Translations under genes and position numbers: made by a program
The notes under the pieces: model-generated
The model's input: the letters and a program-made list of their open reading frames with translations, nothing else
Told to the model about the DNA's origin: nothing
Databases searched by the model: none
Assembly: GCF_036014015.1 (NCBI RefSeq)
Contig: NZ_CP107905.1
Coordinates: forward strand, 1,984,001-2,048,000
DNA: 64,000 bases
Direction: 5' to 3'
Source: Streptomyces sp. NBC_00457
Lineage (GTDB): Bacteria; Actinomycetota; Actinomycetes; Streptomycetales; Streptomycetaceae
In this document: positions 36,337 to 43,735 of the stretch, in pieces
Layout: the number at the start of each line of letters is the position of its first letter
Numbering within the stretch: the stretch's first letter is position 1

Positions 36337-37008
36337 ATGAAGCGCCCGCAGATGGAAGCGCTGCTCGATCACCACCAACCGCCGCCCCATCCGGCCGAGT
36401 TCGTCGGCTCCGCACCCGGCGAGTCGGCAGCCCGGCTCCGCCGGCTCTTCTACGACGCGATCGGCATCCCCGAACCCGACGAGCCCGCGCGCCTCGAACC
36501 GCTCCCCCTCCCGCCCTACGAACCACCCGCCCCCGCCGTCCCGTTGCTGGTGCTCACCCGGCTGCTGGGCTCCGGCGAGATCGCGGTCACCCGGTACGCG
36601 GGCCCGCATGCGCGGGACGACGAAGCGGGCGAGGCGCACACCGCCGTTCACGAGGACACCCACGAGGCCGATCAACTGCCCTACGCGGATGTGGTGTTCC
36701 GGTACGGAGACGCCGACGACCCGCGCTTCGGATCCCCGGCCGACTGGACGGCGGAGATCCTGGACCGGCATCGGAGCTGCGCCCTCGCCGCTTATGTCAC
36801 CGTCCGCGGGGCCTGCGTGGTGCGCACGCGGGCAGGGGCGCTGCTGCGCCTGGACGCCGGGCCCGGCGCGGACGCGGATCGGGCCGTGTACGCCTCGGCG
36901 CTGCATGCCTGGCTCGCGGCGGGCAAGTCGTCGGAGGAACTGGTCGCGCAGGGGCTGACGGTGCGCACCGGTGAGGTCGTCCACCCGGTGACGGTCACTG
37001 CGGTGTGA
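36337..37008 (+). CDS. Uncharacterised acidic protein
   Basis: 223 residues, rich in Pro in the first third (LPLPPYEPPAPAVPLLVL) and in acidic residues mid-protein; no signal peptide or membrane helix. I do not recognise the family. The C-terminal part (YVTVRGACVVRTRAGALLRLDAG, then a helical ALHAWLAAGKSSEELVAQG) looks globular. The start is unsettled: TTG 36325 has a weak AAGGGCAGG site and ATG 36337 has none. Its 3' end overlaps the TPR remnant by 14 bases. Confidence 0.55.
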   Translation: MKRPQMEALLDHHQPPPHPAEFVGSAPGESAARLRRLFYDAIGIPEPDEPARLEPLPLPPYEPPAPAVPLLVLTRLLGSGEIAVTRYAGPHARDDEAGEAHTAVHEDTHEADQLPYADVVFRYGDADDPRFGSPADWTAEILDRHRSCALAAYVTVRGACVVRTRAGALLRLDAGPGADADRAVYASALHAWLAAGKSSEELVAQGLTVRTGEVVHPVTVTAV

Positions 37009-37360
37009 CGCACCGCTCGCGCAGCCCGCGCAGATGGGCCACGTGATACGCGGCGTTCTCCCCCTCCAGTGCCGCGAGCACCTCCTCGATCAACGGCAGC
37101 GCGGCCTCGAACTCGTCGCCGTCCAGGCGGGTTTCGGCGAGGTCAGTGAGGGTGCGGGCGGTGTTGTAGGCCTCGCCGCTGTCGCGGAAGAAGCGCAGGG
37201 CGCGTTCCAGTCGTCGTACGGCCTCGTCGCGACGGCCGAGGCCGCGCAGGGCCCGTCCTCGGTGGCGCTGCAACAGGGCGCGGGCGCGCGGCAGATCGGC
37301 CGCTCCCTCGTCGGTGGGGCCGATGGCGTCGAGGAGGGTGCCCGGAGAACGGCCACGTGG
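36995..37360 (-). pseudogene. 3' remnant of a TPR-containing regulator, cut by an IS481-family element
   Basis: Encodes the C-terminal tetratricopeptide repeats of a larger protein, probably a SARP/NB-ARC-type regulator: RARALLQRHRGRALRGLGRR, then DEAVRRLERALRFFRDSGEA, DLAETRLDGDEFEAALPLIE and a short tail. The frame runs directly into the insertion sequence at 37361. The N-terminal portion is not on the far side of the element, where a different gene begins, so sequence has been lost as well as interrupted. Confidence 0.7.
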
Positions 37361-38483
37361 CCTAGGTGTACTGCCCAGGCAGGTTGGTCGAGTTTGTGCT
37401 CTGACACCGTCTGAATCGGGTGACGGGTGAAGGCCTCCGGTTGTGGAGTGAAGCTGTCGAGGAACCGCTCCGCCAACCAGGAGGCCTTCGTGTCTCACGC
37501 TAACGCTGCTTTGACGCCTCGTGCCCGGCTGCGCCTGGCGCGTCTGATTGTCGATGACGGCTGGCCGGTCGCCCGTGCAGCCGAGCGCTACGACGTGTCC
37601 TGGCCCACCGCCAAACGGTGGGCCGACCGTTACGCCGAGTCCGGGCCGGCCGCCATGCTCGACCGGTCCTCACGGCCTCACCGCAGCCCGGCCCGAACCC
37701 CGCAGCCCCAGGTCCGCAAGATCGTGCATCTGCGCTGGAAGCAACGGCTGGGCCCGGTCCAGATCGCCGGGCGGCTGAGCATGCCCGCCTCGACCGTCCA
37801 CGCGGTTTTGACCCGGTGCCGGATCAACCGGCTGTCCCACATCGACCGCGTCACCGGCGAGCCGGTCCGCCGCTACGAACACGATCATCCCGGTGCGATG
37901 CTCCACATCGACGTCAAGAAGCTGGGCAACGTTCCCGACGGCGGCGGCTGGCGCTATGTCGGACGCGTCCAGGGCCGCAGGAACCGCGCCGCGACACCCG
38001 ACAGGCCCCGCAACAAATACCGCGGACCGCTGCTGGGAACCGCGTTCGTCCACACCGTCGTCGACGACCACTCCCGAGTCGCCTACGTCGAGATCCGCGA
38101 TGACGAGACGGCCGCCACCGCAGCCGACGTCCTGCGCGGTGCGGTCGACTGGTTCGCAGTCCGTGGGGTGACGATCGAGCGGGTCCTCACCGACAACGGC
38201 TCGGCCTACCGCTCCCGCCACTGGTCCCGGACCTGCCACGAACTCGGGATCACACCGAAGAAGACCCGGCCCTACCGGCCACAGACCAACGGCAAGGTCG
38301 AACGCTTCCACCGCACGCTCGCCGACGGCTGGGCCCTGGGACGCTTCTACGCCAGCGAATCAGCCCGCCGCAAAGCCCTGCCGGCCTGGCTCCATCACTA
38401 CAATCACCACCGCCCCCACACCGCGACCGGCGGCAAAGCCCACATCACCAGGTTGACCAACGTCCCTGGGCAGTACACCTAGG
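37361..38483 (+). mobile_element. IS481-family insertion sequence with CCTAGG target duplication
   Basis: The element proper is 37367-38477 (1111 bases), starting TGTACTGCCCAGG and ending CCTGGGCAGTACA. The terminal inverted repeats extend about 23 bases with a few mismatches (left ...CAGGTTGGTC, right complement ...GACGTTGGTC). It is flanked on both sides by CCTAGG (37361-37366, 38478-38483), which fits the NCTAGN target preference of IS481. Because CCTAGG is palindromic, target duplication and inverted-repeat extension cannot be separated from sequence alone. Confidence 0.88.
37490..38482 (+). CDS. IS481-family DDE transposase
   Basis: 330-residue transposase. Helix-turn-helix at the N terminus (RLIVDDGWPVARAAERYDVSWPTAKRWADRY), then an rve/RNase H catalytic core with MLHIDVKKLG (first Asp), LTDNGSAYRS (second Asp) and NGKVERFHRTLADGWA (Glu). 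Ends YNHHRPHTATGGK typical of the family. GTG 37490 follows CAGGAGG. The TAG stop (38480-38482) lies in the target duplication, not in the element, so every insertion into NCTAGN would supply the stop. The frame is intact, so the element could be active. Confidence 0.9.
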   Translation: MSHANAALTPRARLRLARLIVDDGWPVARAAERYDVSWPTAKRWADRYAESGPAAMLDRSSRPHRSPARTPQPQVRKIVHLRWKQRLGPVQIAGRLSMPASTVHAVLTRCRINRLSHIDRVTGEPVRRYEHDHPGAMLHIDVKKLGNVPDGGGWRYVGRVQGRRNRAATPDRPRNKYRGPLLGTAFVHTVVDDHSRVAYVEIRDDETAATAADVLRGAVDWFAVRGVTIERVLTDNGSAYRSRHWSRTCHELGITPKKTRPYRPQTNGKVERFHRTLADGWALGRFYASESARRKALPAWLHHYNHHRPHTATGGKAHITRLTNVPGQYT

Positions 38484-38919
38484 ACCGCCGGGGAATGCCG
38501 TAGGCCCGCTCCACCCGCAGCCGCAGTACCACCCGCCCGTCGCGGACCATCGCGGCACGGTAGTCGTCCCAGTCGGGATGCTCGCCCCGCACGTCCCGGT
38601 AGAGCCGGATCAGCTCCTCGACCGTCTCGTCGTACGGGTCCTTCGCCACCGGCGAGAGCTGGGCCGTGCCCTCGGCGACCGTGTACGCCCAGGTGTCGGG
38701 GGTGGTCACGTGGTACGACGCCCGGGGGTCCCGGCGCAGATTGCGGGTCTTGGCACGGTCGTCCGTGATCGAGACCCTGACGATCCGCTCGTCCGGGTAG
38801 TAGGCGTGGTTGACGTTCGACAGCTGGGGCCGTCCGTCGCGCTTGAGGGTGACCAGCACGCCGGCCTTGGTCTCGGAGAGCAGCGCCAGCAGTGCGTCCT
38901 GAGACGAGTCGTGAGTCAT
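38479..38919 (-). CDS. PPOX-class F420-dependent oxidoreductase
   Basis: 146-residue split-barrel flavin/F420 protein: LLSETKAGVLVTLKRDGRPQLSNVNHAYY at the N terminus and AKTRNLRRDPRASYHVT are the classic PPOX/F420 blocks. It would reduce an unsaturated substrate with F420H2. Its TAG stop (complement of 38479-38481) also lies in the CCTAGG duplication, so the IS inserted exactly at the end of this gene. It is divergent from a TetR gene with two operators. Confidence 0.88.
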   Translation of the reverse strand: MTHDSSQDALLALLSETKAGVLVTLKRDGRPQLSNVNHAYYPDERIVRVSITDDRAKTRNLRRDPRASYHVTTPDTWAYTVAEGTAQLSPVAKDPYDETVEELIRLYRDVRGEHPDWDDYRAAMVRDGRVVLRLRVERAYGIPRRS

Positions 38920-38962
38920 GTCGGGTCAACGGGTGCGAGGGCTCTTCCCATTCCCACCCGCG

Positions 38963-38998
38963 TAGACAGCGTCTACGGCGCCTGGTAGACACTGTCTA
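38963..38998. promoter_or_regulatory. Twin TetR operators TAGACA...TGTCTA
   Basis: TAGACAGCGTCTA (38963-38975) and TAGACACTGTCTA (38986-38998) are two related 13-base palindromes whose centres are 23 bases apart. The second ends on the A of the TetR ATG start at 38998. They lie between the divergent PPOX and TetR genes and suit autorepression. Confidence 0.7.
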
Positions 38999-39573
38999 TG
39001 CGTGACTCCGAAACTGAATCCGAGACCGGACTGCGGTCCCGCCTGATCGACGTCGGCGTGGAGCTGGTGGCCACGGAAGGCGCGCAGGCGTTGACCCTGC
39101 GGGAGATCGCCCGCAGGGCCGGCGTGTCGCACGGAGCGCCGCGCCGTCACTTCCCCACCCACCTGGAGCTGCTGTCCGCCATCGCGCGCGTCGGTTTCGC
39201 CCGACTCGGGGAGCGGGCGTCGGCGATCGGGGAGGGAACGCCCAGGGAACAGATCGCGAGACTGGCGCGGGCCTATCTGGAGTTCGCCCTGCACGACCGC
39301 GGCATGTACGAGCTGATGTTCCGTCATGACGTGCTGGAGAGCGGCCACTTGGGTCTACGCGACACCAGCCTCCCCTTGTTCGGACGCCTGGTGGATCTCA
39401 TCATCCGTGCCCGTCCCGACACGAACGCCCGCCTTGTCGCGGGCGCCCTGTGGGCGAACCTGCACGGCATCGCCCAGCTCTGGACCTGGGGCAGCCTCCA
39501 ACTCGCCACCGACACCGAGGACTTCGAGCCGCTGCTGCGGGCGGCTCTGGACGCCCACCTGGGCGACGGGTGA
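38998..39573 (+). CDS. TetR/AcrR-family regulator
   Basis: 191-residue regulator with helix-turn-helix LTLREIARRAGVSHGAPRRHFPTHLELLSAIA (about 34-65) and a TetR_C_33-like C-terminal domain. No ribosome site precedes ATG 38998 and the operator abuts it, suggesting a leaderless transcript or a very short leader. It probably regulates itself, the divergent PPOX gene and the downstream, now defective, MFS gene, whose GTG overlaps its stop. Confidence 0.85.
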   Translation: MRDSETESETGLRSRLIDVGVELVATEGAQALTLREIARRAGVSHGAPRRHFPTHLELLSAIARVGFARLGERASAIGEGTPREQIARLARAYLEFALHDRGMYELMFRHDVLESGHLGLRDTSLPLFGRLVDLIIRARPDTNARLVAGALWANLHGIAQLWTWGSLQLATDTEDFEPLLRAALDAHLGDG

Positions 39574-40223
39574 ACCGCCGGCTCACCCTCGCCGCGAGTG
39601 TGTCAGGGGCGGTGATCGTCGCCCTGGACGGCACCGTGCTGACGGTCGCCCAGCCGACCCTGCAGCGGGATCTGGGCGCCTCCTTCGCGGAGGTCCAGTG
39701 GACCGGCACCGGGTATCTCATCGCCGTCGCCTCCCTGCTGGTGTTCGCGGGACGCCTCGGCGACCGGTACGGGCACCATCGGCTGTTCGCCCTCGGCATG
39801 CTGCTGCGCCGGGCCGGAGCGCGGCGTACGACGGTGGCGGCCATGGTCGTGCTCGCCCTCGGGATCCTGATCCTTTCCCGGGCGTCGGGCACCCTCGCCC
39901 TCTGCACCGGCTTCGCTCTGCTGGGGGCCGGGTTCGGCACCGTGATGGTGGCGGCCACGCATGTCGTCGTGCGGCGGGCCGCGGTCGCGTCGGCCGGGGT
40001 GGCGGGCGGGTTGCAGCAGACCGCGATGAATGTGGGGCCGACGGTGGGGGTGGCTGTCGTGACGCCGCTGATGGGGCTCGGAGACGCGTTTGCGCTGGTC
40101 GTGCTCGTGGGGGTGGCCTTGGTCGGGGCGCTGGCGGGGCTCGCGTTGCCTGTGCTTTCCGCCACGTCGGGCACAGATCGTGCCCATCCGAGCGACCGTA
40201 TACGCGTTCCTACGCGACCATGA
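39570..40223 (+). pseudogene. DHA2-type MFS exporter with large internal deletion
   Basis: 217 codons, against about 450-480 for DHA2 drug/proton antiporters. The N-terminal three helices are intact (LDGTVLTVAQPTLQRDLGAS, WTGTGYLIAVASLLVFAGRLGDRYG), then at about residue 75 it jumps to RRAGARRTTVAAM, normally located near helix 9-10, and continues to the C terminus. The frame is kept, so a protein may be made, but the pore would be incomplete. Coupled to the TetR gene by a GTGA overlap. Confidence 0.7.
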
Positions 40224-40287
40224 GGTCTGAGGGCGTTGCGGCTGGGTATGCCGGACCGCACCTCGACGAAAGCGACGGAGGACACCG

Positions 40288-41514
40288 ATGGCACTGCTGC
40301 GACAAGAGGTCGAACCCGACGAGGTGGGGCTGGACCCGAAGGCGCTGGACCGCCTCGACCAGTATTTCGCCCACTACGTCGACGAGGGACGACTGCCCGG
40401 GTTCCTCGCGGCTGTCACGCGCGGCGGACGCGTCGCCCATCTGACCACGCACGGCCGGCGTGACGTCGCGGCCGGGCTGCCCGTCGAGGCGGACACCCTG
40501 TGGCGGATCTACTCCATGACCAAGCCGGTCACCGCGGTCGCCGTACTGCTGCTGATGGAGGAGGGCAAGCTGTCGCTCGACGACCCGGTCGCCGCGCACC
40601 TGCCGGTCTTCGCCGACGTCCAGGTGTACGACAGTGGCTCCGGGGCGGACGTCAAGACCCGTGCGCCCGCCGGGCCGATGCTGATCCGGCATCTGCTCAC
40701 CCACACCTCGGGCCTGACCTTCGCCTTCTACCACTCCCACCCCGTCGACGCCCTCTACCGCGAGGCCAACCTGGAGTCGTCGGTGCCGCCCGGTGCGAAC
40801 CTGGCCGAGACGATCGACGTGTACGCGAGCCTGCCGCTCCAGTTCGAGCCGGGCACGCAGTGGAACTACTCGGTGGCGTCGAACGTCCTGGGCCGGGTCA
40901 TCGAGGTCGTGTCCGGGCAGTCGCTCGACGAGTTCTACCGGGAACGGATCTTCGGCCCGCTCGGGATGCCGGATGCCGGGTTCCAGGTCCCCGCCGAGAA
41001 GGCGGACAGGCTGTCCGAGCTGTACGGGGAGACCGAGGGCGGCGGTATCGAGCCGATCCCCGGGCTGCCGCTGCACGGCCGGCCCCGGTTCCTGTCCGGC
41101 AGCGGCGGCATGGTGGCCGGCGCGTACGACATGCATCGCTTCATGGAGCTGCTGCGGCGCCGCGGCGAACTCGACGGCGTCCGTCTGCTCGCCCCGGAGA
41201 CCGTGGACCTGATGACCTCCAACCACCTTCCCGGCGGCGCCGACCTGCACTCCTTCGGCGCTCCCCCGCACAAGGAGCCGGGCAACGAGGGCGTCGGCTT
41301 CGGCTTCAACGTCTCCGTGGTGATCGACCCGGCCCGCACGCAGGCACCCTCGGGGCTGGGCACGTACGGCTGGAGCGGCGTCGCGACGACCACGTTCTGG
41401 GTCGACCCGAGCCGCGATCTGACCGTGCAGTTCATGACCCAGGTGCGGCCCCGGACCTCGCACACGATGTTCCCCGACCTCAAGAGGCTCGTGCACGAGG
41501 CCGTCACAGACTAG
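40288..41514 (+). CDS. Serine hydrolase, class C beta-lactamase/esterase family
   Basis: 408-residue cytoplasmic enzyme with no signal peptide. Catalytic SxxK is YSMTKPVTAVAVLLL, with YSVASN as the YxN motif; HTSGLTF and GLPLHGRPRFLSGSGGM follow. Such proteins in actinomycetes are usually esterases (EstB/LovD-like) rather than lactamases. ATG 40288 follows GGAGGA. Substrate unknown. Confidence 0.88.
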   Translation: MALLRQEVEPDEVGLDPKALDRLDQYFAHYVDEGRLPGFLAAVTRGGRVAHLTTHGRRDVAAGLPVEADTLWRIYSMTKPVTAVAVLLLMEEGKLSLDDPVAAHLPVFADVQVYDSGSGADVKTRAPAGPMLIRHLLTHTSGLTFAFYHSHPVDALYREANLESSVPPGANLAETIDVYASLPLQFEPGTQWNYSVASNVLGRVIEVVSGQSLDEFYRERIFGPLGMPDAGFQVPAEKADRLSELYGETEGGGIEPIPGLPLHGRPRFLSGSGGMVAGAYDMHRFMELLRRRGELDGVRLLAPETVDLMTSNHLPGGADLHSFGAPPHKEPGNEGVGFGFNVSVVIDPARTQAPSGLGTYGWSGVATTTFWVDPSRDLTVQFMTQVRPRTSHTMFPDLKRLVHEAVTD

Positions 41515-41562
41515 TCGGCTCAGACTGATCAGCTCAGACTGATCAGCTCAGACTGATCAGCT
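41507..41562. repeat. 14-base tandem repeat between convergent genes
   Basis: Three exact copies of CAGACTGATCAGCT (41521-41562) preceded by a degenerate copy CAGACTAGTCGGCT (41507-41520). Each unit holds the self-complementary CTGATCAG. The array contains the stop codon of the serine hydrolase and overlaps the stop of the convergent saccharopine dehydrogenase-like gene, and may act as a bidirectional terminator. Confidence 0.85.
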
Positions 41563-42690
41563 CAACGTGAACTCGACGCCTTCCCGGACGAGTTCGCTGA
41601 GCCATTCCTGCGAGCGCGCCGCGGTCTCGGCGGCGCGGTTCAGGCCGGGCGGCAGCGAGCCGTCCAGGATGTGCCGGACGCCGAGCGCGAGGGTGCGGGA
41701 GACACAGCGGGCCATCGCGCTCTCCTCCGCGTCACCGGTCAGGTCCAGGAGGTAGCGGCCCGACCACTGGTTCACCTCCAGCGACACCGCCAGCACCACC
41801 CGGTCCCGGTCGGCCTCCGTGGTCGGGTACTGGGCCGCCAACTCCTGTGCCAGAGCCGCGATCCGGGCGTCGTCACCCGCCTTCAGCTCCTCGAACACGG
41901 CGTCCCACGCCCGCAGCCAGCCCTCCAGACGCAGCGTGCCGCGGACGAAGGTCTGCGCCTTCCACGCGGGCGGCACTCCGTACTGCTCCACGAAGGGCAG
42001 GCTGTCCCGGTTGGGGTAGACCTCGAAGGTCTCGCCGTCCACGACGTGCTCCCGGGTCGCCTCCCAGGGCCGCTCGGCGACGGTCTCCGCGCCGTCCTCG
42101 ATGTAACGCGCGGGCGAGCGCAGGGCATTCAGCACTCCCGCGGGCGCCCAGCTGAAGCGGTACCTGAAGTCGTTCGGCACTGCGGGGACGCCGCCGCAGT
42201 ACGAGGTGAGGCGGTACGAGGCCGCCGTGTCGTCGCCGATCGCCTCCCGGGCGCGGGCGACGAGGCTGTGCGCGAAGAGATGGTCGATGCCGGGGTCGAG
42301 ACCGGCCTCGGTGAGCACGACGAGCCCGGCCTCCGTCGCCGCGGGCACCTGCTCGAGCACCGCCTCAGACACATAGCTGGAGCAGGCGAAATGCGCCCTC
42401 CCCTGCACGCAGGCCGCCAGAATCCCGGCATGCTCGGGCGCGGGCAGCATCGATACGACGACGTCGCCGGGCGCCAGTTCGGCAGTGAGCGACTCCAGCG
42501 TGTACGTCCGAGGCTCGGCGCGACCGGTGAGGCCCCGCTCGTCGAGGGCCTCGGCGGCGCGCTGCTCGGTGCGGTGCCACAGCCGTACCCGCTCGGCGGT
42601 GTCGCACAGCGCCGCCAGTCCGCTGCCCGTGGACAGTCCGGCACCGATCCAGTGCACGGTACCGCTCGCCGGAACCCGTTCACGCATCAT
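41557..42690 (-). CDS. Saccharopine dehydrogenase-like protein (NADP-binding, LYS9-type)
   Basis: 377 residues. GTVHWIGAGLSTGSGLAAL is the nucleotide-binding motif, followed by ELAPGDVVVSMLPAPEHAGIL and LTEAGLDPGIDHLFAHSL, matching the glutamate-forming (LYS9/LYSN) saccharopine reductase type. Starts ATG 42690 or 42687, overlapping the end of the upstream LYS1-like gene. Third gene of a coupled operon with an FAD oxidoreductase; a role in lysine, saccharopine or pipecolate metabolism is inferred. Confidence 0.82.
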   Translation of the reverse strand: MMRERVPASGTVHWIGAGLSTGSGLAALCDTAERVRLWHRTEQRAAEALDERGLTGRAEPRTYTLESLTAELAPGDVVVSMLPAPEHAGILAACVQGRAHFACSSYVSEAVLEQVPAATEAGLVVLTEAGLDPGIDHLFAHSLVARAREAIGDDTAASYRLTSYCGGVPAVPNDFRYRFSWAPAGVLNALRSPARYIEDGAETVAERPWEATREHVVDGETFEVYPNRDSLPFVEQYGVPPAWKAQTFVRGTLRLEGWLRAWDAVFEELKAGDDARIAALAQELAAQYPTTEADRDRVVLAVSLEVNQWSGRYLLDLTGDAEESAMARCVSRTLALGVRHILDGSLPPGLNRAAETAARSQEWLSELVREGVEFTLS

Positions 42691-43735
42691 GGAACTCCCC
42701 TTCCGCGATGCCGAGTTCACGGCAGGCCTGGTGGAACCGGTCCAGACAGCGCCCCCACGGCCCGCCGGTCTCGAACTCCAGCAGCTGGAGCACCAGGGAC
42801 GCCGAGAAGTCGGTGCTGGACTCCCGCGGCAGCAGGGACGGCAGGTTGTCGATGGCGATGAGGTCCAGCGGGGGTTCCTTGCGCAGGCGGCGGACCGGGT
42901 CCGTCCAGTCGGTGACGCGGTCGTAGACCGGCAGCACGTTCAGGGGCGAGCCGACGTCGCAGGTGACGTCGCAGAGGGTGCGCAGACGGCGGGCGGGGTC
43001 GTCGAGGTCCTCGTCCCTGAGGAAGGGCGGGATGGGGGTGGTGGCGAGGACCGCGTTGACCATCACGTCGTGGTCGAGGAGGGCCCGGCGGTCCAGGTCG
43101 CGGGTCTCGGCGAGGTCCCAGGCGGTCGGGTCGAGCCCGGCGACATGGAGGGCGACGCGGGCGCCGCGCCCGCTGCGGCCGAGGGCGCCGATCACCAGCG
43201 CGGTGAACGCCTCGCCGGGAGCCTGGAGTGCCTCGTCCAGTTCCTCCTTGGACGTGGGGCGCAGGGGTGCCCGAAGGCTGCCCCGGTGATGGAGCACCGC
43301 CAGGGCCGCGCCCAGGTAGCCCGCCCAGAAGCCGAAGGCGGCGAGGCGGCGGCCGTCGTCGTCCACCAGATATTCGAGGTCGAGGAGCCTGCCTCCCCCG
43401 GCGGCGAACCGGCGCAGCAGTTCCGCCGCACCGGGCTGCCGCTTGTAGGCGTGCCCGAAGAAGATGTGCCGGTGGATCAACGTGCCCGGACCGTCCGGGA
43501 GTTCCTTCAGTCCGAGGACGACGGCGTCCTTGGGCGCCGACACCCACGAGCCCGGCGCCGCGACCCGGCAGCCGACCGCTTCGTACTCCTCGATCGGGAA
43601 GATCCGCTGCGGTGACTCCTCGACGGTCAGCACCGCTCCGCCGTCGATGAGCCGACGTGCGTCGGACGGCACGATCGGGGTGCGGCGTTCGGTGGAGCGG
43701 ACCTCGTGGCGCAGCCACAGGTGGAGCTCGGTCAT
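42680..43735 (-). CDS. Saccharopine dehydrogenase, lysine-forming type (LYS1-like)
   Basis: 351 residues of the alanine dehydrogenase/LYS1 fold. N-terminal LWLRHEVRSTERRTPIVPSDARRLIDGG is the AlaDh_PNT-like block that binds the amino acid; IHRHIFFGHAYK and the later VTCDVGSPLNVLPVYDRVT and DNLPSLLPRESSTDFS fit the NAD-dependent lysine-forming saccharopine dehydrogenase of fungi. It overlaps the FAD enzyme upstream (ATGA) and the LYS9-like gene downstream. Both halves of the fungal pathway are therefore encoded side by side. Confidence 0.85.
   Translation of the reverse strand: MTELHLWLRHEVRSTERRTPIVPSDARRLIDGGAVLTVEESPQRIFPIEEYEAVGCRVAAPGSWVSAPKDAVVLGLKELPDGPGTLIHRHIFFGHAYKRQPGAAELLRRFAAGGGRLLDLEYLVDDDGRRLAAFGFWAGYLGAALAVLHHRGSLRAPLRPTSKEELDEALQAPGEAFTALVIGALGRSGRGARVALHVAGLDPTAWDLAETRDLDRRALLDHDVMVNAVLATTPIPPFLRDEDLDDPARRLRTLCDVTCDVGSPLNVLPVYDRVTDWTDPVRRLRKEPPLDLIAIDNLPSLLPRESSTDFSASLVLQLLEFETGGPWGRCLDRFHQACRELGIAEGEFHDA

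Noticed and set aside
37361..38483. Larger composite transposon or prophage around the IS
   Set aside because: Only one element with one transposase was found; no integrase, phage or conjugation genes lie in the window.
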